From Schizophyllum amplum (taxonomy: Eukaryota; Basidiomycota; Agaricomycetes; Agaricales; Schizophyllaceae): 64,000 bases of DNA. The position numbers and the translations under genes are program-made. Numbering within the stretch: the first letter of the stretch is position 1; every line of letters starts with the position of its first letter. The notes beneath the pieces are model-generated. The model ran no database searches. It was not told the origin of the DNA and was given only the letters and a program-made list of their open reading frames with translations. The stretch lies in NCBI GenBank assembly GCA_007026445.1, contig VDMD01000063.1, positions 62,001 through 126,000 on the forward strand, read 5' to 3'. Positions 54,960-64,000 of the stretch are shown here, piece after piece.

Positions 54960-55114
54960 GGCCTCTGTTCAGCGCTTCGCATCCTCCGTTGCCTGTTCCT
55001 GCTATCCACCCACCCTCTTCTTGCCCCCCTTCACGTGGCATTTCAAGACCTTTTCGTGCTATTCACGGTCTTTCGCCATCTACAGTCTTTCACTCGGCGT
55101 ACACAGGAATCGAC

Positions 55115-56110
55115 ATGGCCCCCCTGGAGCGCACCGAGTCGGATATCGCCTACTTTGGTCCTGATTGCGACCCTGCTCAGTGCGAGGAAGACGTGCTTGA
55201 CGAGCTCACAGAACTCGCCAACGTGTATGGACCTAAGGATTGGATGGCACACGGGAGCCTCGCAGCTGCTGACGGCGACATGGACGACGGCGGTAGCCCT
55301 GCGTGCTACGAGGATGGGGGCAACTTGCTGACCGGCAGTGTCGGGAGGGCATCTACAGGCGCATCTCTATCAGCACGGCCTCCCTTGCGAGCAACAGCAG
55401 CTCCTTCTCGCACTCCAGCGACCGCAGCGGCACCTCTTACTCCAGCGACCGTAGCGACGCCGCCTCGGATGATACAGTCATGGTGGACGACGACGAGGAG
55501 AGCAAGTTGATCACCAAGGCTCCGCTCCGTCGATTGGGCGCGCTTCGCTGGGTCCAACAACGGCAGCTTCTCCGCGTTCAAAGGCGGTAGCTTCTATCCG
55601 ACATCAAACGGCGGCAGCCCCCATTACGCAACGTCAAACTCGGGCAGCTTTCATGCGCCATCCGAGGTGGACGCCCTCAACAGCCTCTCGCGCGACGCGT
55701 CTCATGCAAGCCTTGCCCGCACCGCTAGCCTCAACTCGCAGCATGCCCTGACCCGCGCCAACTCGATCGCCTCCGTGGCATCGGTGGCACCCACCGCGAT
55801 CGCCCCAGCTGCTTATCGCCCGATCAACCATCCGGCTCCTGAGCTCGAGCATGCAACCCCTACCCGGACTCAAATCCAGGAGTTCTATTACAAGGTCACG
55901 AACAGTGGGATCCAGAGGACTTATTCTACGGAATCTTTAGAGCCGTGTAGCTTTACTGCTGCCGGGCCGCCCGTCTCTTCCATGCGCGCGCCAGCCGCGG
56001 GGCCGCCCGAGCAGAGGACACGCTCGGGCCGAACGGTGCATCCCGTCGTCCGCTACGATGCTTCGGCGTCTAAGAGCATGGCCATTTCGAGCCCTCGACG
56101 CCGTAGGTGA
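55115..56110 (+). CDS. Ser-rich low-complexity protein, frame broken two or three times
   Basis: Starts MAPLERTESDIAYFGPDCDP, with an acidic N-terminal part (CEEDVLDELTELANVYGPKD). Near 55340 the Ser-rich reading continues in another frame (STASLASNSSSFSHSSDRSG, SDAASDDTVMVDDDEES). From about 55550 it continues in a third (GSNNGSFSAFKGGSFYPTSN, LNSLSRDASHASLARTASLN) to the stop at 56110. The C-terminal part has EFYYKVTNSGIQRTYSTESL and a basic end (SSPRRRR). The composition fits a disordered, Ser-phosphorylated regulator. No domain recognised. One missing base near 55340 and either two missing bases or one extra near 55500-55560 would restore one frame. Confidence 0.55.
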
Positions 56111-56288
56111 CAGTAGGCGGCAATCCGCGAGTCAATATAGTTGTTCAGATATTGAGACGAGGGGAGACGAGGGGTACACAGTATATGTGTCGGATAAGTC
56201 CAGCTTCATGTGTCCGTGTATCTACGATGTAACATGCTCTTCGGGTGTTTCCTCTTTCTGAGTATCGCCTCTTACAAGATTTTCCTTT

Positions 56289-57688
56289 TTACATGACTCT
56301 GCCGTGCATGCCAAATACAAGACATGCCAGAGCGTTGCAGACATATGATGTCGCTTCCTTCCAATCCACGCGAAAAATCACAGGCAGGTCATGCAATGGA
56401 GCATCAGGGAGTAGCAGCTTGTATCGTGGCACATCCTAGAAGAGCCGGTGGTTAGCGAGCAACAACAGTGGTGCTCGTCGCCGTACTTACCTGCATTTCT
56501 GCATTGAATCGCCGCAGACATTCGTCGGCGGACGGCCTCTCCGCAGGGTCGCCGTGCAGCATTGATTCCAGCAGTGCTATGAATCCGTTCGGGTAGGCCA
56601 CCAGCCTTGGATCTTCATGCCAATCTAGCTGGAAACACAGTCAATACTATTCACTGTGAACTAAAACGCCTTACCAACATCATCGTGGTCTCCTTGATAG
56701 TATGCGCAAGACAATACACATCTGCGGCGAAAGGGTCGTAAAACAGAGGCTCGGAGGCCGTCTCCCAGCCCTGAACTTCTGGCATCTCGATGTAGCCGCC
56801 ATTGTAAACGGTGCGTCGGCCGCTCGTGGGGTTCAACTTCACGGCGAAGCCGAAGTCAAGATAAAAGTAGCGCGGCGGGCGCCACGCTCGCGGAAAGTAA
56901 GAAGGAGGTGCGGAATGAGCGGGTACTCCGTCTCTGAACTCCGTGCCCGACATGTAGAAGATGTTTTGCGCGCATATGTCACTGAAGGACGAAGATACAT
57001 AAGTATGCTTGGATTGACAACAACGGTGATTATAACGTACCCATGAGCAATGTTATGTGAATGCATGAATGCTAACCCCTGATTGGCCATTCTCACAAGA
57101 TGAAAAATTCAATGCGTCTAAGCTCACCTCTAGAAGTTGCCGAACTGCGACGAAAACCTGACCGCGCACGTCGATAAGCGAGTGCTGAACGTACTGCGCA
57201 TGCAGAGTAGGCTCTATAACAAGCATCCAGTCAAGATACCGCTCTCCATTCCATCTTAAGTAGGGAAAGACGTCGATGATGGGGACCGTGTGATTATGTG
57301 GATGATCGCGAAGTTGGGGGTCGAGTAGGTGACGATGGATCGCAAGTTCTCGCGACGGCTGCATTATGATTTTATAATGACGGGCGCGGAGTCACGCTTG
57401 CGCCTGGCGCGAATAGCATTACTGCCGTCTTTCTTCTTGTGTGTAAGCTTTCGAATACCACTGCAAGCTGCCCCCACATACCGGTATGGGATGGTCGTCT
57501 GGCGCTAGGTAAAGGACGCCACACAGCCATGGAGACTTGATTTGCTCAGGAATCACATATCCTCTGGTGTAAAGGTATGGTCGGAGTTCAGCCCAAATTC
57601 GCAAGATAGCAGGGTCGCTTTCGTTAGTGAATGGGGCAAAGGGGTAATCGAAGAAGTCTATGCGCGCCAAGTAGTCGGTACCATCCAT
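56289..57688 (-). CDS. Protein kinase-like protein with atypical catalytic loop, one frame break
   Basis: Six exons (57688-57459, 57403-57128, 57078-57041, 56981-56675, 56628-56491, 56435-56289), about 378 aa once a missing base is allowed in the A4 run at 57370-57373 (minus strand). The N-terminus (FFDYPFAPFTNESDPAILRIWAELRPYLYTRGY) is typical of a basidiomycete kinase-like family. VIIK in strand 3 and SRELAIHRHL carry the Lys-Glu pair; the catalytic loop is AHGDICAQN, and DFG is in YLDFGFAV. The C-lobe has FAADVYCLAHTI and GDPAERPSADECL. HGD instead of HRD, and Cys where Lys is expected in the loop, make activity uncertain. Soluble, no membrane helix. Target unknown. Confidence 0.72.
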
Positions 57689-58094
57689 CGTTCCAGATGA
57701 GTATTACTATTATAGCGTAATATGGCCGACTTGAACTTGAGTGTGGAAATGCGGGACAAGTAACAGTGAGGCAGGTGTTGGCTGGCGTGGAGCCACGCAG
57801 TGACATTAGCCTCGCGTGTCTTATATCACGTGCACTGCGATGACGCGTGAGTTGGTTTGGACCGCCTCGCCGTAGTTCTCCTGCAGTTCTAACTTCTCCC
57901 ACGTACGTTCCCGTGTATTTTTATTCCATCCTCCCAGTCACCGCTCTAGAAGATGAACAACGGCTTTTTGAGGTATTAAAGTGATCTTTCGGGCCCGCCC
58001 TCAAGCATGCGGCCATGCCGCAACCTTGCGTTGACCTTGCGCGTCACAGGATGAACTACAGCTTTCTCTGAAGGTGAACTGATAATTTTCCGCC
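57689..58094. other. Intergenic region
   Basis: About 405 bp between the divergent kinase-like gene and the duplicated 5' region of the membrane-family gene. No gene recognised. Confidence 0.35.
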
Positions 58095-58450
58095 CCTTAT
58101 GAACGGCTAGCATGATCTGCTACGGTGTATCCTGCTATCCTCCCTTCGCTCCTACCCACAGGTTGACTTCTGCGCGCTGAGGTTCATAACTCGCTCCTCT
58201 GTCTACCCTCCCGTTGCCGTTCTCGCCCACGCTTCGACACGTTCGACTGGCCCCAAATCCCATCGCCCCTTACATTATCGGGTCTTATCCGAAAGCCGCT
58301 GTAGAGAGCCAGGATGCTGTTGCGAGGAGCCAGATCGTTGGGAACGTTGCGCCCGCCCCCGGGGCCCGCCATCGTCGCGGACGTTGATCTCCCCACCGCC
58401 TCACCGGAATTAACCACATCGGCGGCAGTCCCCACTGCTCATGCCGAATG
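58095..58450 (+). repeat. Truncated duplicate of the promoter and 5' coding region of family member 7
   Basis: This stretch aligns with 58690-59040 downstream: shared items in order are 'agca(t/g)(g/a)atctgct', 'cccacaggt', 'gaactcg.tcctctgtctaccct', 'agagagccagga', and 'atcgtcgcggac.t.gatctcccc', then 'catgccgaatg'. The downstream copy continues into the membrane core and this one does not. I read it as a partial tandem duplication leaving an upstream 5' fragment; a spliced or independent short protein cannot be excluded. Confidence 0.6.
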
Positions 58451-58879
58451 TGCAACCGACAACAAGATCGGCAACAGCCTGGGGACGATCCACCGCCACG
58501 CCCACTACAGTCTACAGCTTCCTCTAAGGTTCGAGCTTCGCATCCGCCGCCTTCTCTTCCAGCTTCTAAATCACCGCCTCGCCGGTCTTATTCTTCAACA
58601 CACGGCTCTCTCCCCCATGTCACGACCACGCGCGCCGCCACAATGAGGACAATAGGCTATTGTTACGCTTTCTTTGTAAGCTGGTCTTCTCCCGCTCCTT
58701 ATAAGCAGCCAGCATAATCTGCTTTCAGGTAGCCTGCCATCCTGTCTTCGCCCGCGACCCACAGGTCGATTTGTGCAAGGCTCAGAACTCGTTCCTCTGT
58801 CTACCCTCTCGTCGTCTGTCTCATCCACACTCCGATAACACGTTTGACCTGCCCTGTCATCCTCGCCAGTTTTAGGAAC
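58451..58879 (+). promoter_or_regulatory. Region between duplicate and family member 7
   Basis: It contains GCCACAAT at 58637-58644, a form of the family box. From about 58690 it is the downstream copy of the duplicated promoter. Otherwise unremarkable. Confidence 0.35.
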
Positions 58880-59584
58880 ATGTCCTATCCGAGGGCCGCC
58901 GCAGAGAGCCAGGAAGTCGCGAGGGGACAGAATGTCGAGAACGTCGGGCACGACATCGTCGCGGACTTCGATCTCCCCACCACTGCTCCGGTACCAACGA
59001 CGGCGTCCACAGCGGCGACAGTCCCCAGTCATGCCGAATGGACACCGTTCGTCAACTTGAGGTCGACGACGGGACAGCCCACCCCACAACTACATGAGCA
59101 CCTTTATCAAAGCCGCCGGCATCATGGTCACCACTCTGACGCTGTTGTCCCTAGCCGTTGTCTGTGGTGCCGCCGCAGGCGTCATTCTCACCCTGGTCGG
59201 CCAGCAGGTTCTTCTCGCGACGCACGGCGAGTCCTGGGCAGTTGCGCCGTACATTGTGGCGCGCATTGGTGCTGTCGGTGGCGTTCTTGCCTCGCTCGCG
59301 TCACTGGCGATTCTCCTTCCCGTCGGGGTTCTCTTCAAGTCGCATCTCACGACCAAGGATCGTTCCATCACATCTGACATGGTGAGATCGTTGGTCCCCT
59401 CGCTCTGTTTCGGAGCCGCCGCTGGTGCCTTTGGTTCCCTCGTCCTCGATCTCGATCAGGATGGCGGCTAGCCGTTGACCAGGCTAGCGTTGCGGGTCTC
59501 GTTGGCAGCGCTGTTCTCAGCGGAGGCAGCTTGGCACTGACGCTGGTATTCAAGTGTTTCCGTCTTCTATGCCTTGGCAGTTGA
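58880..59584 (+). pseudogene. Glycine/alanine-rich membrane protein, family member 7, frame broken
   Basis: The N-terminal part starts MSYPRAAAESQEVARGQNVE with DIVADFDLPTTAPVPTTAST. The core, in another frame from about 59094, is STFIKAAGIMVTTLTLLSLA, VCGAAAGVILTLVGQQVLLA, HGESWAVAPYIVARIGAVGG, then FGAAAGAFGSLVLDL. After a further one-base loss near 59462 the family end continues (LAVDQASVAGLVGSAVLSGG) to TGA at 59582. LVGQQVLLATHGE and ARIGAVGG identify it with members 5 and 6. Two or three one-base breaks keep it from being one frame: a true pseudogene or sequence errors. A duplicate of its 5' end lies upstream. Confidence 0.6.
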
Positions 59585-60215
59585 CCGAGAGTCCAGGAGC
59601 TACAGTAGTCAGGTCGTAGTCGACATGATAGATAGATAGTCCAATGCAGTCGTCGTGTATGACTCTATACGAGTATGGCGCAAGTACGTAGAGTTGTGAA
59701 GTTTCGATTGTGGCGGTTGCAGCACGTCCGACGACACAGCGCCGCCGCTAGCGATCCGCTGCCGCCCGACCTGTGGTCGGGCGTGATCTTGATGCGACTG
59801 CAAGGTCAGCGCTTGAGCGCTTCGAGCTACGGTGAGTGTGAGAATAGAGGTAGTCAATCCCACGCAAGTGGTGACCTGCCCAAAAGTGGCGAAAATCGAA
59901 TTGTGGGCGCGCATCGGCGGCAGGCCCGAATCTCCGAAACCTCCAGATTCCAATTGGGCGGTCGTGGCGCGTCCGACACCGCGCCGCAGCCTCTTGTCCT
60001 CCGCCGCCATCTGACCGGGCGACCAAGTCAGCCGCCCTCAGCGCCGAAGCTAGCCCATTCGAGAGCAAGCCCGGCCTTGCCTCGCGCAAGGGTCACGTTG
60101 CCCTAAGCAAGGCGACCGGGACATGGGGCTCTAGTCGTACTAGACGTTATACTCGTACTCTAGTCGCTATCGGACACCTGATAAGGCGCGGTCCCCATCT
60201 TAAGTGCCGTCCACC
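59585..60215. other. Intergenic region
   Basis: About 630 bp without a recognised gene; overlapping frames on both strands are Arg/Ser-rich as expected of GC-rich shadow ORFs. Confidence 0.4.
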
Positions 60216-61101
60216 ATGTTGCACACGATCCGCCCACTGCAAACCGTGCGCCTCGAAAGCGCCTTCGAGCGCGACGTGCATCTGGTTCGTTACTATCGCA
60301 GCTCCTACCTTGCGCGTGCGCTGCTGAATGCGCACCCCGTTTTCAGCCCTTCGCATGCCGCCCTCAGCATCACACTCATCCCCACGACCTGCAGCTGCAC
60401 CTCCTGGGTACGCCCGAGCTGCGTGACCAGCGCGCGCCTTCGTCCAATATCAATGTGGCGCAACATACGCCCGTCGGGATCGCCCCCAAGCCAGTCAAGA
60501 TTACACGCTCCTCCCCTTTGAGCATGCGCTGCCAGCAGTCCACTTGCACGTACGTCGGCTCCACCGCCCGCGAGCTCGCCTCCCACGTCCGTACCGCACA
60601 CGGCCACGCTGCATCTCCTCCGCGCTCGTCGTCGCGTTTACGGCAGCGTAGCCCGCCTCCGCGCCGCACTTCGCCTTACGGCCTCCCTCAGAGCCCGGCT
60701 CTGGCCTCTCCCAGAGCAACGCCTCTGGACTCTCTGCACACCGCTCCGACGGCCTCCCTCACGGCATCATCCACCTACGCTGCATTCAGCCCCCGAGCAC
60801 GTGGACGCTGCCCAAGACGCCACCCGTGCGCCTGCAGGACGTGGTCGAGGATGAGGAGTTGGAGATTGACGTGGGGCAGATGGCGATCGATGTGATGGAA
60901 CGGACGGAAGTGGGTGGAGCTGGACGGGAAGACGACATGGCCCCGTCTCCGATGGGCGTGCACTCGTCCGTGTGTCCGACCTTCTCTCTGAGTACGTCGA
61001 TGCCTCACCGCACTCACTCAACTGCGGCCTCCTACACCCAACGCTTACTTGTCTCCGCAGGCGCGCTAGAGGCGATTCCGGAGGACGAGTGGTCCGAATA
61101 G
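60216..61101 (+). CDS. C2H2 zinc-finger-like protein, one frame break
   Basis: Three exons (60216-60245, 60347-60991, 61061-61101), about 238 aa after allowing one missing C in the C5 run at 60790-60794. Start ccaccATG. A single C2H2-like finger reads MRCQQSTCTYVGSTARELAS followed by HVRTAH: C-x4-C-x12-H-x4-H. Pro/Ser/Arg-rich linkers surround it (RSPPPRRTSPYGLPQSPALA), then TWTLPKTPPVRLQDVVEDEE and an acidic end (SALEAIPEDEWSE). Probably nuclear; a single finger suggests protein contact or a cofactor role rather than strong DNA binding. Intron 1 (101 bp) ends in ccccgttttcag. The model is my inference because both flanks are GC-rich. Confidence 0.6.
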
Positions 61102-62031
61102 TGCGAGTGGCCTCAATAGTGCAAAACGACCTCGTCCATGGTCTCAAACACTTCTCATCTCGGCCGCCAACCAACCTCCTTCTCCGTGACCGCTAATCTT
61201 CTCGGCGGTCCACGCTCTTGAGTGGTCGCTATCTTTCCTGGTACAAATCCCCTGCTTGACATGGACACCCCTGCTTGGTACGAAACCCCTTCTTGACTCC
61301 AAACGCCACCATCCACTTCTTGATGTCTAGCACTCGCACGACTCTGTGATATATGTCAGAAGCCCCCGTAGAGCAGCCGACGACTTGACTTCCCCATCCG
61401 TCCATCCATTCATCATCCCAAACTCAGACGACTTCTCAGTAATGACAATTGTATACTAGCGCACATGATATTTCAAAGACCATGACACTCAGGATTAGGC
61501 CGCAGCAAGACACGGTGGGCTGTGGAACGCAGCGAAGCAGTGAAGAGTCGTGCTAGTGACAGTGACGCACGTGATGGCGCGCAAGTCGAACATATGAACA
61601 CGTGACTTGGAAAATGAGGTGAACGTCATTCGCACTGGCAGTGTCTCGCCTTGCTCGGTTTTCCAGCTTGCTTCCCGCCACGCTCTTGACTTCCTGAATC
61701 CACTGGCTTCCGCAGAACTTTGTCACCCGCTCATGCATTTCCTGCAGCTGAATCACACCCGCTAACTTGTTACGCGTGCCTGCAGTGCTTCTCGCCCTTC
61801 AGTGATCAGTGGTTGCAATGGGATGTTGCCTTTCGCGGTTTCCATCTCTGCGACCTGTAACTTCGTGCTTGTCGTAAACAATAATTACAAAAACCATCAT
61901 TCTATCAAACCTCGAGCGTCTTGCAATATCCTCGAGAACTCCTATAAAACCCGCTCTCGTAAGATAATAACATATCTTGTCACCCGTGCCACTGTCCCGA
62001 CGTACTGTCGCTCAATCCAGGGCCACCTCAC
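61102..62031. other. Convergent intergenic region
   Basis: About 930 bp between converging genes; AT-richer around 61860-61975. A short frame at plus 61802-62173 overlaps the next gene antisense and looks like its shadow. No gene recognised. Confidence 0.4.
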
Positions 62032-64000
62032 TCATTGCCCTCGCGCCGCCGCACTCTTCTTGGTCCCACCCGTCGAAACCGAACCAACACCGTCCGTCGC
62101 CTGCGCGTCCTCACTCCCATCCACTCCTCCAGCACCCGTACCCGTCGCGGCCCCCGTACCCGCGGCAGTGTAGGTTCCCGTCCCATCGCCAGCGTGCTTC
62201 TTTACTCCCTTTCTTCCCCCATACCACCGCCCATGACTGAGCAGGTAGTACATCTTGAAGTACAGGAGCGCGAAGCCATCTTCCTCCTGCTCGAGCTCGA
62301 GCGGGTAGTCCGCGCCGAGACGGTGTGCGGCGGCGATGCCAGACAGGACGGCGATCTGCAGAAGGGGTGAGCGGAGGGATGGATGAGCGGAGGGGATGGG
62401 TGAGCGGAGTATGGGAGTATGGAGGAACAGGTGAGCGAAGGAAGGGGTAGGAGAGGATATACAACAAGATGACCACAACCGCATACCTCATGCGCATTCA
62501 CCATCGTCCAGCTTCCCGCGTACGTCACGCTCTTCTTCCCGTTTAGGAGCCACATCCACGGTACGACGAACGCGTAGTGTGTCCAGGAGTGGCTGGAGGC
62601 GCGAGTCAGCGTAGGTCAGAATCGCGTCGGGACAAGTGTAATTCTGGCTCGCAACGACATGGCCCGTGCTGCTTATCACGATGACTCACCACAACTGATG
62701 CCACCAATCCTCCCTTATGATCTTGCTCCGGTCGATCTCGTCATACGACCACGTCTCGCGGTCATTTTTGTTCAGGAAGATCGTCTGAAATGTCATGTTA
62801 GAGCGAGTCAAAAAGGAGGTGTGAGAAGGAGTTGTCATCAAAGGTGGGGTTCGGGTTCGGAGCGAGTCAAGATAGGTTCATGCCACAGCCGACGCTCACG
62901 AGTCCATGTATATCGATAGAGGGAATGAGTTTACTCGCCTGGAAAACATGCTGCTCGAAAGGCAGATCCCGCGAGAACTGCGCCTGGTAGTTCGAGCAGT
63001 CGAAGCACATCTCAAGCTTCTTCGGGTCCGCCGGCGTCTGCTTGATGTAGTACATCCTGTTGAGAGAGATGAGCATATACGTGCAGATGACACCCACTCG
63101 ACAAGCCAGCGTTCGAGAAAGGGACGCCCACTCACGGTTTGAACTCTCTCCTCCCCTTCTCTACCCTCTCGCTTTCGTCCCTATCGCCTAACGCGTCGAC
63201 CGCCCGCTCCTCGTCGAACCCATTCGTGTACCACTTCTCCATATACTGCGTGTCGCAGTGCGTCACCGTGATATCGTCCGCGAACTTCGCCTTGCCGAGC
63301 ACACGGCCCTCGATCCAGCGCGCTTTCTTGCCAAGGATGCGCTTCGCGGTGTCGGCGAGGACGCAAAGGACGAGCTCGTCGTATTCTTCGATGACGACAT
63401 CGCTGTTGATCCCCGTTTCCTCGCCAGCATCCGCCTCCTCGCCGCCGTGCGCGTCGCCGCCGGTGCGCAGCCTGACCTTGACGTGTTTTTGTCGCGCTGA
63501 ACGACCTCCAACAGCTCCGTTTCCAGACGCACGTGTACGCCCCTCCGCTCCAGATCCTTCTTCCAATCCCCATAGAACGCCGAAAATTCGGGAAACACGA
63601 CCATGGGCGGCTCGTTCGATGCGAGCGAGCGCTCGTCTGGGGGAAACCACATCCCATACGTCGGCGACGTGAATATACGTTCCAAGACAATCGTCGGCAC
63701 GTCTGGCGTCGCGTTGCCCGTGCCCAGGAAGAGTGCGATGCTCGGCAGCAGCATCGCGTTTACGAAGTCTTCGCTGAACCCCCAGATGCGCGCAAAGATC
63801 TTGATGGGGACGAGCGCCCAGACGAGCTCGGTGCGCCGGACCCACTTGAGCGCGGTGCTGAAGCGTGCGATGTCCTTCTGGTGCTCGGCAACGAGACTGG
63901 TGGGGAAGACGTTCGTCCAAAAGTTGTCGCCCTTGCCGAAGGAAACCTGTAGGTTGACGGGCGAGACATCGTGTCCTTGCTTGCGGAACATGTGCATGGT
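62032..64000 (-). CDS. FAD-dependent amine-oxidase-like flavoprotein, 3' part (5' end beyond window), one frame break
   Basis: Exons in the window: 64000-63136, 63056-62939, 62784-62690, 62592-62487, 62355-62032. The long exon carries MFRKQGHDVSPVNLQVSFGK, FLGTGNATPDVPTIVLERIF and SPTYGMWFPPDERS. Later exons carry EMCFDCSNYQAQF, WSYDEIDRSKIIREDWWH and SVTYAGSWTMVNAHE, the latter being the FAD-contacting end of the NAD/FAD-binding amine-oxidase-like group. The N-terminal dinucleotide-binding GxGxxG lies off the window. The last exon ends with a Gly/Thr/Ala-rich tail of about 50 residues. A missing A/T in the T5 run at 63486-63490 breaks the frame at RDKxHVKVRLRTGG. One intron uses a GC donor (GCGAGT at 62938-62933). 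Substrate unknown. Confidence 0.75.

Noticed and set aside
1..64000. CRISPR arrays, rRNA, plasmid or prophage features, viral genes
   Set aside because: Looked for regular direct repeats with spacers, rRNA-like conserved blocks and capsid or polymerase motifs; none seen. The sequence is eukaryotic nuclear in character.

Overview
The window looks like nuclear DNA of a filamentous basidiomycete, probably a wood-decay agaricomycete (Polyporales-like, moderate confidence). Genes carry many 45-60 nt GT-AG introns with CTNAC-type branch sites. Their content fits this group: an AA9 copper polysaccharide monooxygenase, a CE16-type acetylesterase, an F-box protein, a diverged protein kinase and a calcineurin A. 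I found no bacterial operon, rRNA, tRNA or CRISPR.

Layout. 1-4.27 kb: no convincing gene, only degenerate short repeats. 4.3-11.8 kb: three five-exon paralogues of a membrane-anchored split-barrel flavin oxidase (one on minus, two on plus), enclosing an SMP-30/lactonase-type beta-propeller gene and a 72-aa orphan. 12.3-14.1 kb: a secreted AA9 LPMO. 14.6-17.2 kb: the Rad17/Rad24 checkpoint clamp loader. 17.6-24.0 kb: four minus-strand members of an unrecognised four-helix membrane-protein family, with a 250-bp-arm inverted repeat between the first two. 24.7-30.1 kb: a 1731-aa RING-H2 protein. 31.0-33.9 kb: two more members of the membrane family. 34.5-35.6 kb: an Asn/Gly/Ser repeat protein. 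36.2-38.6 kb: calcineurin A. 39.1-41.0 kb: a nest of inverted-repeat elements, including a 248-bp-arm hairpin. 41.4-43.2 kb: an F-box-like protein. 43.2-47.3 kb: mostly empty. 47.3-54.6 kb: three members of a second unrecognised family (163-165 aa, helical, conserved intron positions), with 3-hydroxyanthranilate dioxygenase and a frame-broken CE16 esterase between them. 55.1-64.0 kb: a Ser-rich protein, a kinase-like protein, a seventh (broken) membrane-family gene with a duplicated 5' end, a C2H2 zinc-finger protein, and the 3' part of an FAD-dependent amine-oxidase-like gene that runs off the right edge.

Best candidate for something undescribed: the dispersed membrane-protein family (seven genes plus one fragment). 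Its members share a disordered N-terminal tail, a Gly/Ala-rich four-helix core that looks internally duplicated, and in at least three genes a conserved three-block promoter. The small helical family is a second candidate.

Caution on quality: every multi-exon gene I rebuilt in the first 31 kb keeps an open frame, while many genes after 33 kb have isolated one-base frame breaks, mostly apparent deletions and several in homopolymers. This may be assembly error rather than gene decay. All exon structures come from reading splice signals and paralogue comparison, without transcript data.
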